A stretch of 64,000 nucleotides of DNA. Source: Paroedura picta. Lineage: Eukaryota; Chordata; Lepidosauria; Squamata; Gekkonidae. The position numbers were made by a program, and so were the translations under genes. Position 1 is the stretch's first letter, and each line of letters begins with the position of its first letter. A model generated the notes under the pieces. The model had not been told where the DNA came from. It did no database searches and worked only from the letters and a program-made list of their open reading frames with translations. The stretch lies in contig NC_135384.1 in assembly GCF_049243985.1 (NCBI RefSeq), positions 1,059,001 through 1,123,000 of the forward strand. The letters run 5' to 3'. Positions 43,180 through 55,100 of this stretch are shown here, one piece after another.

Positions 43180-46100
43180 ATGCTGGGCGGGCCGGGGGGC
43201 TCGGGGGGCGGCTCGGGGGGGGTCCCTCCGGCCGGGCCTCTGCTGCACCCCCGCGCGGGCCGCCTGGTGACGCTGTCGCGGGGCGGGCGGAGCGCGGCGC
43301 GGTCGCAGCCCGGCCAGGAGTTCAACCACGGGCTGGTCCTCAGCCGGGAGCCCCTCGGCCCCGCCGCGCCCTTCACCGTCCGCATCGACAGGAAGGTAGG
43401 CAGGCAGGCCGGGTGGGCGGGAGAGCCCCGACAGAACGGGGGGGGGCTCTGGGAGAACTGGGGGACTGGGAGAGTTGGTTTCTGTACCCCGCTTTGCACC
43501 ACTCGAAGGAGTCTCGAAGCAGCTTCCAATCCCCTTCTCTTCTTTTCCCCGCAACGGGTACCTGGTGAGGGAGGTGGGTGGCTGAGAGAGCTCTAAGAGA
43601 ACTGTCCTGTTAGGGCAGCTCCAGGAGAACTGGAACCACCCTAAGGTCACCCAGCTGGCTGTCTGGGGAGGAGGCTGGGAAATCAAACCCGGTCTCGGGA
43701 GGGTGGTTTGGAAATCTAATAATGGTGAATAAGAACCTCTACGCCAAGCAGGCTGTCAAAGAGGAGGGGGGACCATTCCATGTTGGAGGGCTGCATTTTA
43801 TGGACCAGCACTCTGCTTTTCTCTGCTTCCAGAGGTCAGCCCAGGAAGATGGGAAGTAATCAGTACCCCTCTCCCATGGGGAGTACTAGTCGATCAGTTA
43901 CTACCACCACCTTCAGAAGGTTTTGGGGTCAGGAGGCGGCATTTCCAAGCCTGAAACTTTGCAATTAACAAGAAAGAGACTATTTTAACTTTTCGCCATG
44001 TCGGTGCCTTTCTGCTGAACCGTGGTGCCCTTTCCCCACAGGTGAATTCCTGGAGTGGCTCTATTGAGATTGGGGTGACAGCCTTGGACCCCAACCTCCT
44101 GGACTTCCCCAGCAGTGCCACAGGCCTGAAGGGAGGCTCCTGGATCATCTCCGGCTGCTCGGTGCTGCGGGATGGGCGCTCCATCTTGGAGGAGTACGGG
44201 CAAGACCTGGACCAGCTGGGCGAGGGCGATCGGGTGGGCATCCAGCGCACGGCCAACGGGGAGCTGCGGCTCTGGGTCAACGGGCAGGACTGTGGTGTGG
44301 CAGCCACTGGCATCCCCCAACGTGTCTGGGCGGTCGTTGATCTGTATGGGAAGTGCACCCAGATCACAGTGGTGCCGAGCAACGCGGAGGAGGCAGAGGA
44401 AGGGGGGCCTCACGATGAAGGTACGTTTTTGTGGCAGCAAGAGAAATGGGTGGGGTGGGCAGGTACCTCATTGGGACCACACTCTTCTTGCTCTTAAGGG
44501 TTGACTAAGAAGGGCTGCCCCAGGGAGTAGGTGGCACCACGGCCATCAGGACGATGACGGCAAACGTTAAGATACTTGTGGCAGAGGATGGAGCAGTTTG
44601 CAGCCCTTTCTCAACTAAGGAGCATAATTACAATTTTTCTTAGAGAAAACAGAGACGTGTATACCGCTGGGTTCCAATAAGAAGACCGTCAGTGTTATTT
44701 TCTGCGCTAAGTTGCTAAATGATGCTCTGTGTGTTATTAAATCAGTTATTAAACGAAAGAATCCTGTTTTTTTCCCATGTGGCTTTTCACTTCCAGAGAT
44801 TCCCCCTCTCTGCTTTGGGGCAGGAAGCCTCCTGCTTCCTCTGCTTGACCTTGGGGAGAGGGAGTGTCTCCCCCTTTCCTCGGCGCCTGACAGAAGGGGG
44901 GTGTTCGGGGATGCTGCAAAGCCATCCAGGCCATGTCCTCACAGGAGTGCCCTGCGGTGTCAGCCTGATCACTGGATCTGCTGTGGGGTGGGACAGGCAG
45001 GCAACCCGCCCTTGGAAGGTTGCCCTTGTGGAGGAGGGACCTGTCAGACTGGGCTGAGGGATTGGTGAACCTGCCTGACAGTCTTGACAGGTTCCTTGCG
45101 TCTTCCTCCCCTGCCTTTGCTCTGCAGTGCTGGACCTCCCTTGCAACCAGAACCGGCCTGATACGTTTCCCAACAGCCTGGAGTCGGAGAACGGTAAGTG
45201 CTCCTTCTTGCCCCGTTCCCCCCCTCCCGCCATGGAGAGACCAGGGTGATGCTGCACACATGTGAGGCTGCTGGTGAGCCTGATCCCATCACGTGACAGG
45301 GCAAAAAGTAGCTGAAACGTGAAATCCTCTTGGGAGTTTCCGAGGGCAGCCATGGTGACCTGCAGTGGAACCGCTGGATTGGCGTCCTCGGGCATCTTGG
45401 ACACCAGCCAAGAGTTGGGGTGTATGAGCTTTAGATGGCTGGCACAGGGAGATGTGACTCTTGACAGTTGGTACCCCCCAGAATTTTGGAGGTCTGTCAG
45501 ATGCTACTGGACTTGAATCTCGCGGGCCGCCGAGCATCACGAGGGGCGCCAAGCACTTCTGTGCCTTTCCAGCAGTCTTTCCCCCCGGCCTTCCTCCCCG
45601 CAGGCTTTTCCAGCATGGAGCTGTCCGAGGTAGTGAGCAATGCCATCTTGTCGGCCTACAACGGGAACCTGTTGAACGTCAGCCTGGGCAGCCCCCCCTC
45701 GGACTCCGCCCCTTGCGGAGCCCCGCCCATGACCTCCAACGACGCCCTCCTCTTCCACGAGAAGTGCGGGACCCTCATCAAGCTCAGCAACAACCACAAG
45801 ACGGCGGAGCGGCGCCGGCCCCTGGACGAGTTCAACAACGGTGTCGTCATGACCAACCGGCCGCTGCGCGACAACGAGATGTTTGAGGTGAGTGGGAAAC
45901 GGGCATATTGTCGTCCTCCCCCCGCCCACCCCCCCTCGGCAGTCCCGCAGCCCAGGCTCCTCTTTTGTGTTTTGAGCGTGTCGGTCCAAATTTCCCTGGG
46001 GTCACGAGAGCGTCCGGAGCCTCTTTGGCTGCCCTCCTGTTCCTCCCTACAAGGACGGGCTGCATCACTAGCCACCCTGTCTTGTTCCAGCTCTCTCTGA

Positions 46101-49100
46101 CTTACTTAAAGCGTAATATAAAATATTTATGAATGACCGGCTTTCAGCACCAGGCGTGGAAGTCGAGCAACCTGTTTGCCGCATAGATTGCGATGCGTGC
46201 AGGATGCCTGGCTGGGTGGGGATGGCATCAGGTGTGTGGCAGTAGGTTACCATTTGGCAGGAGGAGGGGAACTTTGCACATGCTCAGACAGCTGCTGCTT
46301 CTCGCTTAAACTGGCAGTTGAAGGGGGTTCACGGGGCTGCGCTGTGGCTCCTCGGGTATCCATGAGCAGGGCTAGTCAACCTGTGGTCCTCCAGATGTTC
46401 ATGGACTACAATTCCCATGAGCCCCTGCCAGTGTTTGCTGGCAGGGGCTCATGGGAATTGTAGTCCATGAACATCTGGAGGACCACAGGGTGACTACCCC
46501 TGCCCATGAGGATCGTAACCTGGTCCATGACCCAGGCGTCACGCTCTTCCTCCACGGAGTATCTTGCATGGCTCTCCCACCACTGTGTTAATCTTGGGTC
46601 AGTCTGGTCTGGTGGAAGGAACGATGGGGCTGAGGTCATACCATGAGGCTTGTGGCTGGGTGGGATTTGAACCTAGACCTCCCCAGTTCTAACCCTTGGA
46701 AGTCCCACCCCACACTGGACTGTGCTCCGAAGTGAAACCAGGTCTTTGTTCAGGTTCCCCTTTTGCCTCGTGAGCAAGGCTCCTTGCTGCGTGGACTGCC
46801 TTTCTGAGACTGAGCTGGTGGCTCCTGGCACCCACATGGCCCCACCCTAACCTGAAGCGGAGGCTGACTGCTGAGCTGGTGTTCTCTCACCAGGAATTGA
46901 GTCTGTGCCTCTTTGCCGGCTCTTTCCCTCTCAGCAGAGCTGAGGGTGGATGGTCCTCCATTGCACCTGGAGGGAGGCCAGCGTCTGGGAACAAAATCAG
47001 CGTGAGCTGATTCCCAGGTTGGCTGCTGGGTGGGGCCCGACCTGTATTTGAAGCGGCAGGATACAGATCCTTGGTCTCCTCTTCCAGATCCGAATCGACA
47101 AGCTGGTGGATAAATGGTCGGGGTCTATCGAAATCGGCGTGACCACGCACAATCCCAACAACCTGGAGTACCCGGCCACCATGACAAACTTGCGCTCAGG
47201 TAATGCACCTGCCTACCGGGGGAGGGCAGGGAGACAGCCGGAATGCGCTGCGGGGACGGGGGAGGGCTGCCGCAGGAGGCCACAAGCTCCGCTTCCTCTG
47301 GCAGCCACCTCGACCCCGTCTGTGTTCTCTGCCCAAGGCACCATCATGATGAGCGGCTGCGGCATCCTGACCAACGGCAAGGGGACGCGGAGGGAGTACT
47401 GCGAGTTCAGCTTGGACGAGCTGCAGGTGAGCACGCCTCCCCTGCCTGCGTGTGCCGCTCCACCCCGACCACCATCCACCCCAGAACGGGGCCCTTCTCC
47501 CTTTCTTGTTTCCCCAGAATTCTGCTCACACTTCCTCTCTGCTTCCGCAGGAAGGAGACCATATTGGCCTGACCCGGAAGTCCAACAACGCCCTCCATTT
47601 TTACATCAATGGAATCGATCAAGGTCGGTGCAGTTGAGAAATGTGGCTTTTACATTGATCAGGGATTTGCGGGCGGGCAGGCGAGGAGGAGGAGATTTTA
47701 ATGGTGTGGAGCAGAGCACGGAGGACTTGGCCTCGTAAGGATCAGTTTGGATCGACAGCTCTTGTGACAGCATGGCGTTGGGAAGAGACCCACTGCAGCT
47801 GGCCGTTTCCTCAACAGAGGATTCCAAGGGGGAATCCACTGCCAGAGGATGTAGTGATGGCCACAGGCACAGAGAGCTTTACAAGGTGGTTTGGTAGCTT
47901 CCTAGAAAGGTCTGTCAGTGGCCACTCGCTGTGGTGACCCAAGAGAACCTCCATGTTCAGAGACAGTAAACCTCTGAATGCCAGTGCCAGGAGGCAACTT
48001 TGGAAGCCGTGACATCTGTGCCCTGTGGAAGGCCCTCCGGTGGTCAGCCCCTGGTGGTTGGCCCCTGAGACAGGATGCTGGGCTTGGTGGCCCTCACTGG
48101 TCTGATCCAGCTGGACCCTTCTGGTGTTCTCATGAGACCCAGTTGTGTTCCTCATGATGAAAGACGGTCATGATGTGAGCCAGGAGCCATTAACAAACCT
48201 CGCTTGGAAGAGGATCGCCGTCTGCAGACTTTTGTGCCCTGCGGGTGTTTCTCTGCCCCGTGGCAGGGGCGACTAATTGCCTGCCCCGACCCCTCTCTTC
48301 CAGGCGTGGCCACCAACCTGACTCCCCTGGTGGTGTATGGCGTGGTGGACCTCTACGGAATGGCTGTGAAGGTCACCATTGTGCACAATCATAACCACAG
48401 CGACCGGCTCCGGCGTAACAACGCCATCATGAGGGCCCTGTCCCCAGACGTGGGACGCCGCGCCATCGACGCCGGGAACGAGCCCGAGCCAGAGCGGCTG
48501 CTTTTCCACCCAAACTGCGGGCAGAAGGCCGCCATCATCAACGAGGGAAGGACCGCCCTGCGGCCACAGTAGGCACCCTAGTCACCTTCCGGGGCCCTGT
48601 GAGCATTCCCAGGTCTCCCAGAGCTGCCGGCAGGGGATGGGGGGCACTTTCCAGGACTGGGGAGGGGGGCCAAAACATGCTGACATCACCCGGAAGTGAC
48701 ATCAGTGGCAACGTTCTGGCTTTTGGGCAAAAAGTTCTATGGTAGAATTATCTTCCAACCATAGGATTCTGCCCCCAAAGCAGAGCGTCGCTCCAATGTG
48801 ACATGAACAATTAATTTCTGGAGTTTGTCCCGGGGGGGGGGGGGGAGGCTGGCGAGGAGGGTGACACTGAGGGTTTTAGCTCCTTCTGTCTGATCCTTGC
48901 TAGTTAGAGGGCCTGTGTGCCCTTCATCGCGGCCTTAGCGGTCCCTAGCACCTGGGCACTGCAGCCCTGAGGGCCACTCTGTTTTGATGGGTCCCTGTGG
49001 GAACCTCCCGTAACGGAGCCCTTGTGCCTCTCCTTGGTCAGCGCCACAGATGATTTCAACCATGGCGTGGTCTTGAGCAACCGGCCGCTGCGCAACGGGG

Positions 49101-52100
49101 AGGTGTTCCAGGTGCGCATTGACAAGATGGTGGATAAGTGGGCAGGTTCCATTGAGATCGGCGTCACCACCCACAACCCCACATACCTGCAGCTGCCTTC
49201 CACCATGACTAACTTGCGGTCAGGTGAGACCCCTCCTCAGATTGGCTTCCTGGGGGCAGGTCTTTGTTGTGTGGTCTCTGATGTGGTCGTACCCCAGTTG
49301 CTGCTGTGTGGCCTTAGGGCCATGCAGAAGGGCTTCTCTGACAGGCTGGAAATGGTCCGTGTTTTATTTTCGGATCACGATGCTGCTGCCAAATATGATG
49401 ATTCCCCCAAGATGCCTCCATCTTCCTTTTGCCTGGGCAGACCCTTTTCTTGGTTCCATCCCAGCCCATTGTTGAAATGCTTATAGGTATATGCTGACCC
49501 CGTCTAGGGATCTGAGGGACCGACTGAAATCCTGCTTTTGTCTTTGTTTGAAAACGGCACATGGGAGGTGGTTGTAAATTCAAAACAAGCTGTTTTATGT
49601 TGTGATTTCCAGCGTCTTTTCTCCCCACATCACTGCCCCCTCTAGACCTTCTTCCCTGCCCTCTTCAAGATCCCCACCTGCCTCTGCCCAGGCCTCCCCC
49701 GCTCTTTGCTCCAGCTGACTCTTGCCCTGCTTTTTGGCTGATCTCCTGCAGGCACCTGGATGATGACGGGGAACGGGGTGATGCACAACGGAACAACCAT
49801 CCTGGATGAATACGGCCACAACCTGGACCGCCTCAAGGCGAGTGCAAGAGAGGGCAGCCAAATGAGGTTCGGGGTGGTGTCTACTCCGGTGTAATCTGCA
49901 GGAGACGTTCTCCGCCCGGATACCGCAGGCGCGCTTCTCCCTGCCTCCTCACGGAGGCCTCTCTGCTTCCTCAGGCAGGTGACACAGTGGGTGTCGTGCG
50001 CAAAGAGGACGGGACGCTGCACTTCTTCGTCAACGGGGTGGCTCAGGGTCCTGCAGCGTGGAACGTCCCACCAAACATCTACGCCGTGGTGGACCTGTAC
50101 GGGCAAGCGGCCCAGGCGACCATAGCTGATGACACAGGTGAGGAGAGATGGCGGCTCAGGAGCAGAGCTTCCGCTTGGCATGCAGAAGGGCCCAGGTTCA
50201 GTCCCAGCACCCCCAGTTAAGGGGGCCCAGTAGGAGAGGCCTCTGCCTGGAGAGTCGCTGCCAGGCCCAGCAGACCCTCCTGCCTCTGACTGCCCTGGGC
50301 TGCGGGGGAGTGGGAAGCCTGCTTCATTCTAATCCGAGCTCCGGTAGCAAAAGCCAGCCTTAGACGGCTCTTCGCCGGCCCACAGGGGGGTGGCATTTGG
50401 GGCGAGGTGCGGGAGCCGTCTGTGATGTGCGCCTCTTCCTCCGCAGATCTCCTCCCTCTTCCGGACGACCTCTCGGAAGGGAACAACCAGCTGTCTCCCA
50501 GCAGCCCCTCGTCCGTCGCTTCGGGGAGCGACCTGCGCTTCCACCACCTCCACGGCAACAACGCCGTCATCACCAACGGGGGCCGCACAGCCCTGCGCCA
50601 GAACTGCCGAAGCGAATTCAACGACGCCATCGTCATCTCAAGCCGGTCAGCGAGCAGCCGGGACGACACCCGGGCCCCCCTGCCCCCCCCACTCCCTGTG
50701 CTGCTGACCCTAAGAGTAGCCGTCTCCTCTGCCGAGGAGCAGGGTAGCCAGAGAACCTGGGAGGTGGGGAAGCCGAATAAAGAGTCAGACTCTTTATTCA
50801 GGGCAATAAAGGGGTCACAGAGTGACGAGCTTTTGAGAGTCATAAATCTCTTTGCAACTGTTATGGTTGGTATTTAAAGATCTGTGAGCTGCCCTTCTTC
50901 CTGGTGGGTGTGGGTTCTGAGGCTGAAAGGGGGGGGCAGGCGGAAAAGGATATTCTAGCTGAGACTAAGGCCAGTCAGGGGCTCTGCTAAGTCGGACACT
51001 CTTGACTGTTGCGAGCAAAGTGCAGTTCACGATGAGCCACAGGCTGCTGGGAGAGAGATGCAGAGAGTGGCACCGTTGAAACGGAGGGAGCCTGCTGCTC
51101 GCTGGGTCTCTCTCTGGTGCTGGAGGGAACGCCACTGGTGCTAACCAGCATCCATCAGGCCCTTGATTGGGTACAGGGCTGCCCATCCGTTGGGTTGAGC
51201 CTCGTTCAGATCTCTCAGCTGATTAGAGGCCACAGTGGTGAAACTGAGGAGCCTTTCCACGTGGACAGGGAGGGCGGGGAAGCCCCCCTCTGAGCAATGC
51301 AGGGAGACCTCAGGGGACTGACGGAGTCACGTTGGGATTTGTCGGTGTGAACAGCTTGGAGCTCTTTGAGTGTGAGGAGTGGAAACTTGTGCACGTGTTC
51401 AGCAGGAGCTGGCCACTGTGGGAGCAGAACTTTTCTTGGCCCGATCCCAGAAAGCACTTCATTCGCTCATCTTCTCTCCCCGGCTTCTGATTTCCCCGCA
51501 GGCCGCTCCGAGATGGGGAATTGTTTGAAATCGCAATTCAGAAGATGGTTGATCGCTGGTCGGGCTCTATTGAAGCAGGTGAGTTGGGGAGATGCAGGGT
51601 GGTTTGTTGGGGCTTTCTTGGCCTCCCCTCCCTCTCTGGGTGTCTGTTGTGGGGAGAGGAAGGGAAGGCAATTATCATTCACGTTGGGTAGCAAAAAGCA
51701 GGGTGCAAAAGCCCAGCTCTCCTTCTCCTTCTCCTTCCTCATCCCCTTTCTTCCCCCCGGTAGGAGTCACCGCCATCCGTCCCGAGGACCTGGAGTTCCC
51801 CAACACCATGACAGACATCGACTACGACACCTGGATGCTGAGGTGAGGACGTGGCCGGGGATTTGAAATAAACCAGGCTCCATCAGCCGAGGAACAGCCA
51901 AAGGACTTGCCTTAGAAACCTGGGGGGGGGGGGGGCTTATGGGAGAGCCTCCCCACCCCACGGGGTTATCAAACTTCAGCTCACTTTGTCCTCCCCACAT
52001 AGAATTAAGCGGTTGGACTTAAGGGTGCCCCTGTTCTGTGTGGGCACACAAGAGCTGGTGCCCCAAATTAAATGTTGGTGGTCTTCGAGGTGCCATGAGC

Positions 52101-55100
52101 CACAAGATGCAGCTCGAAGACTTCTTACTATCTCAGAGGCTCCCTTGCAGGGCCCTGGTCAACCACTGGGCCTTAAACTGGGAACGGGAGAGTGGAGGCA
52201 CAGGGTTATGGTGGAGTAGGGGGAAAATGCTTACCGCCTTCAAGCTGTTGTGGGTCATTTTAAATTGTAAATTGTATTTTGGGAAATTGTGTGGGGCTTG
52301 TTTTAATGTTGCTGTTTTTAATGTAAACCGCCATGAACCGGCCGGGCCAAGAGTTGGCGGTATATAAATAAAACAGTAAATAAAAATGAATGAATGCCGG
52401 GGAGGAGGGGGGCTGTCATTAAGGGCTGCCTCCTATGTCCACAACGAATTCCCCGCCTGTAGAGAACTAGCATATCACAGAGAAAGCAAGGCCACTGGCT
52501 TTTCCTGGGGGTCTGGAAAAGGTCTGGAGCCTTCAAGGAATCTGTTCCCCGCAGGAAATGGGCTGTGGTGGGCCAAGGGCCACTCAGGAGGCACAGAGTG
52601 AAAGCCAGATGGCGGCAGAGTCACTGCTGCAGCATTGGGCACTGAGAATATGACTGGAGGCCCTTTGTGTACGGACGTGTCGTTATCCTTTTCAGCCCAG
52701 GAGGCCTCAGGAGAGGGCTGCAGGAGGCCAGCTTGCAGCTCTGTGCTCAGAGGCCGGCTGCTTACTCTTGCATCTCCTTCCCTCCCTGCCAGCGGCACGG
52801 CCATCATGCAAGACGGCAACACCATGCGCAACAATTACGGCTGCGACTTGGACTCGCTGACCACAGGGTCACGCATCGGCATGATGCGAACAGCCAAGGG
52901 CGACTTGCACTACTTCATCAACGGTGTCGACCAGGGTGTGGCCTGTTCGGGGCTTCCTCCAGGGAAGGGTGAGGACCGTGACAGGCGTAGAAGCTTGCGT
53001 GCGTGCGCACAGAACGGCTCTTATGTTTTTCGGACTGCACCCAATGTTAGCAGCGATGTGCTGGGAAAGAACAGCATCCAAGAAGCTAAATATTGTCCTG
53101 TGAATTGGGAGGCCCCAGTGGTTTATAGAATTCTGCCCAGCAGTGACCTCGAGTTTTCTCTTCCTCTCCCAGAATCCGGGGTCTTGCAGAGAGGCAAATT
53201 CAGGACGGGCAAAAGAAAATACTTCTTTTTGTGACAAGTGATCAAAGTGTGGAATTTGCTGCCAGAGGATGTAGTGATGGCCACAGGCGCAGGTGGCTTT
53301 AAATGGGGATTGGGTAGCTTCATGGAAGCCAGGCCTATCAGTGGCTACTAGCTGAATCCCAGGAGGCAGCTTCCAAGGAACAGCCACTTGCCCTGTTGTT
53401 GGCCCTCCGGAGGAACTGGTTGTCCCCTGTGTGAGACTAGGCAGGCCCTCAGTGGTCTGACCCAGCAGGGCTCTTCTTCTGTTATGTCAGGGACTTGGAA
53501 TCCCCCTGGGGAGAGGCTAGAGTTGGAAGGGGCCTCCAGGGTCATCAACTCCCTGCACAATGCAGGGGCTCACAGCTACCTGCCCACCCACAGGGAACCC
53601 AATTTCATGCCTAAATGATCCCCTCCAAAAATCTCCAGAATCCAGCCTGGTCTGGAGGAAATTGACTCAAGACCTTTATTTTTTTTAAAGCATGCAGGAG
53701 GAACAAAACCTGCCTTGGGTCTTGAGATTCTCAGGAGAATCTCTTTGCTACGATATCAGTTGCAGGAGAAACAGAAAGGGATCCCCCCCCCCCCGAGTTC
53801 AGCACGGGGAATGTGGGGCGGCTGGCGCTGTCGGCAGAGAAGGGGTTCTTCTCACCGTGCCCCCTGCATGCAGTCCCTTGAGCAGTCGAGGGGCCCCTCC
53901 GAATAGGGAACCGAATGCTGAGCTGGGTAGCCCACTCTGCACAGGGGGCAGGGGTGCCCTGGGCACAACGGGGCACAAACATGCTTGGAGAAAGGATTAG
54001 GGCCTGGAGACAAGGTGGCATGCAGGACCCCATGACAGAACTTTTGCCTTGTTTAATTGGCTGGTGGGAGGGCCGCCGTCCCTCTTCCGTCCCTCTGGTG
54101 GTTCCAGCCGTATGCAAACCTAATGCGCTGGCTTGTTGAACGGCCCATTTCATTGATGCTACTGACTCCCCCTGGGTACCCGACCTTAAGTCTCTGTGAG
54201 GAAGGTGGACTGTAGATCATGGGCCTAAATACATAAGTTATAGTTTTAAAGACGCATTCGGGGGGGGGGGCGGGGATCAGCACTGCTGAGTTTCTGCACC
54301 GGCGACTGTGTTGATTCTGAGGGAAGGGAGGAAGACTGCAGGGACCCCCCACCCCACCCCACTCTTGGCTGCTGATCTCCTGCCTCTTGTGCTAACGGAG
54401 ACCTATCGCCTTTTCCCCCCACCGCCCAATGCAGAAGTCTACGCTGTGATAGATTTGTACGGCCAGTGTGTCCAGGTGTCCATCACCAGCGCCACCGGAC
54501 CCATGGACAATAGCCTGTCCACCAGCAACATCACGGAGAAATCCTTCCCCATCCACTCGCCAGGTGGGAGTCCCTGAGCCGGGGGCAGGTGTGCACAGGG
54601 AGGCCATGTGCTCCTCATGTCTCGTGGTTCCGCCAAGGGGAAGAGACGGGTCAGGCTTTCCCGGCTGCCAGGCCCTGTGGCGGGAGCTGACCCGCGACGT
54701 CTCTCTTCCCTTCCAGTGCCCGGGGTGGCCCACCGCTTCCACGGCAGCTGCGGCAAGAACGTGGCCTTCCAGGAGGACGGGTGCCGGGCGGTCCGCGTGG
54801 CCGGCTACAGTCACGGCATCGTCTTTAGCATGAAAGAGCTGAAGACGGAGGAGGTGTTTGAGGTGAGGGCGCCCGTGGGGAAGGGGGGCGCTGAGTGGAG
54901 CACCAGGGAATAGCGAGGGGGCTCCTGCTTGGAGGGGTGAGGGGGTCTGCCGGTCTGTGTCAGGGGGTCTGTCCCCCTCATTCCAGAACCTTCACGAAGC
55001 CAAGGTGGGGAGTAGGGCGGGGCAAACAACAGAAGTGCAAAGCAACACGTAAACGGTGGTGGGAGGGGCTCTCAGGCCATTACCGATTTACAGCAGCCCA

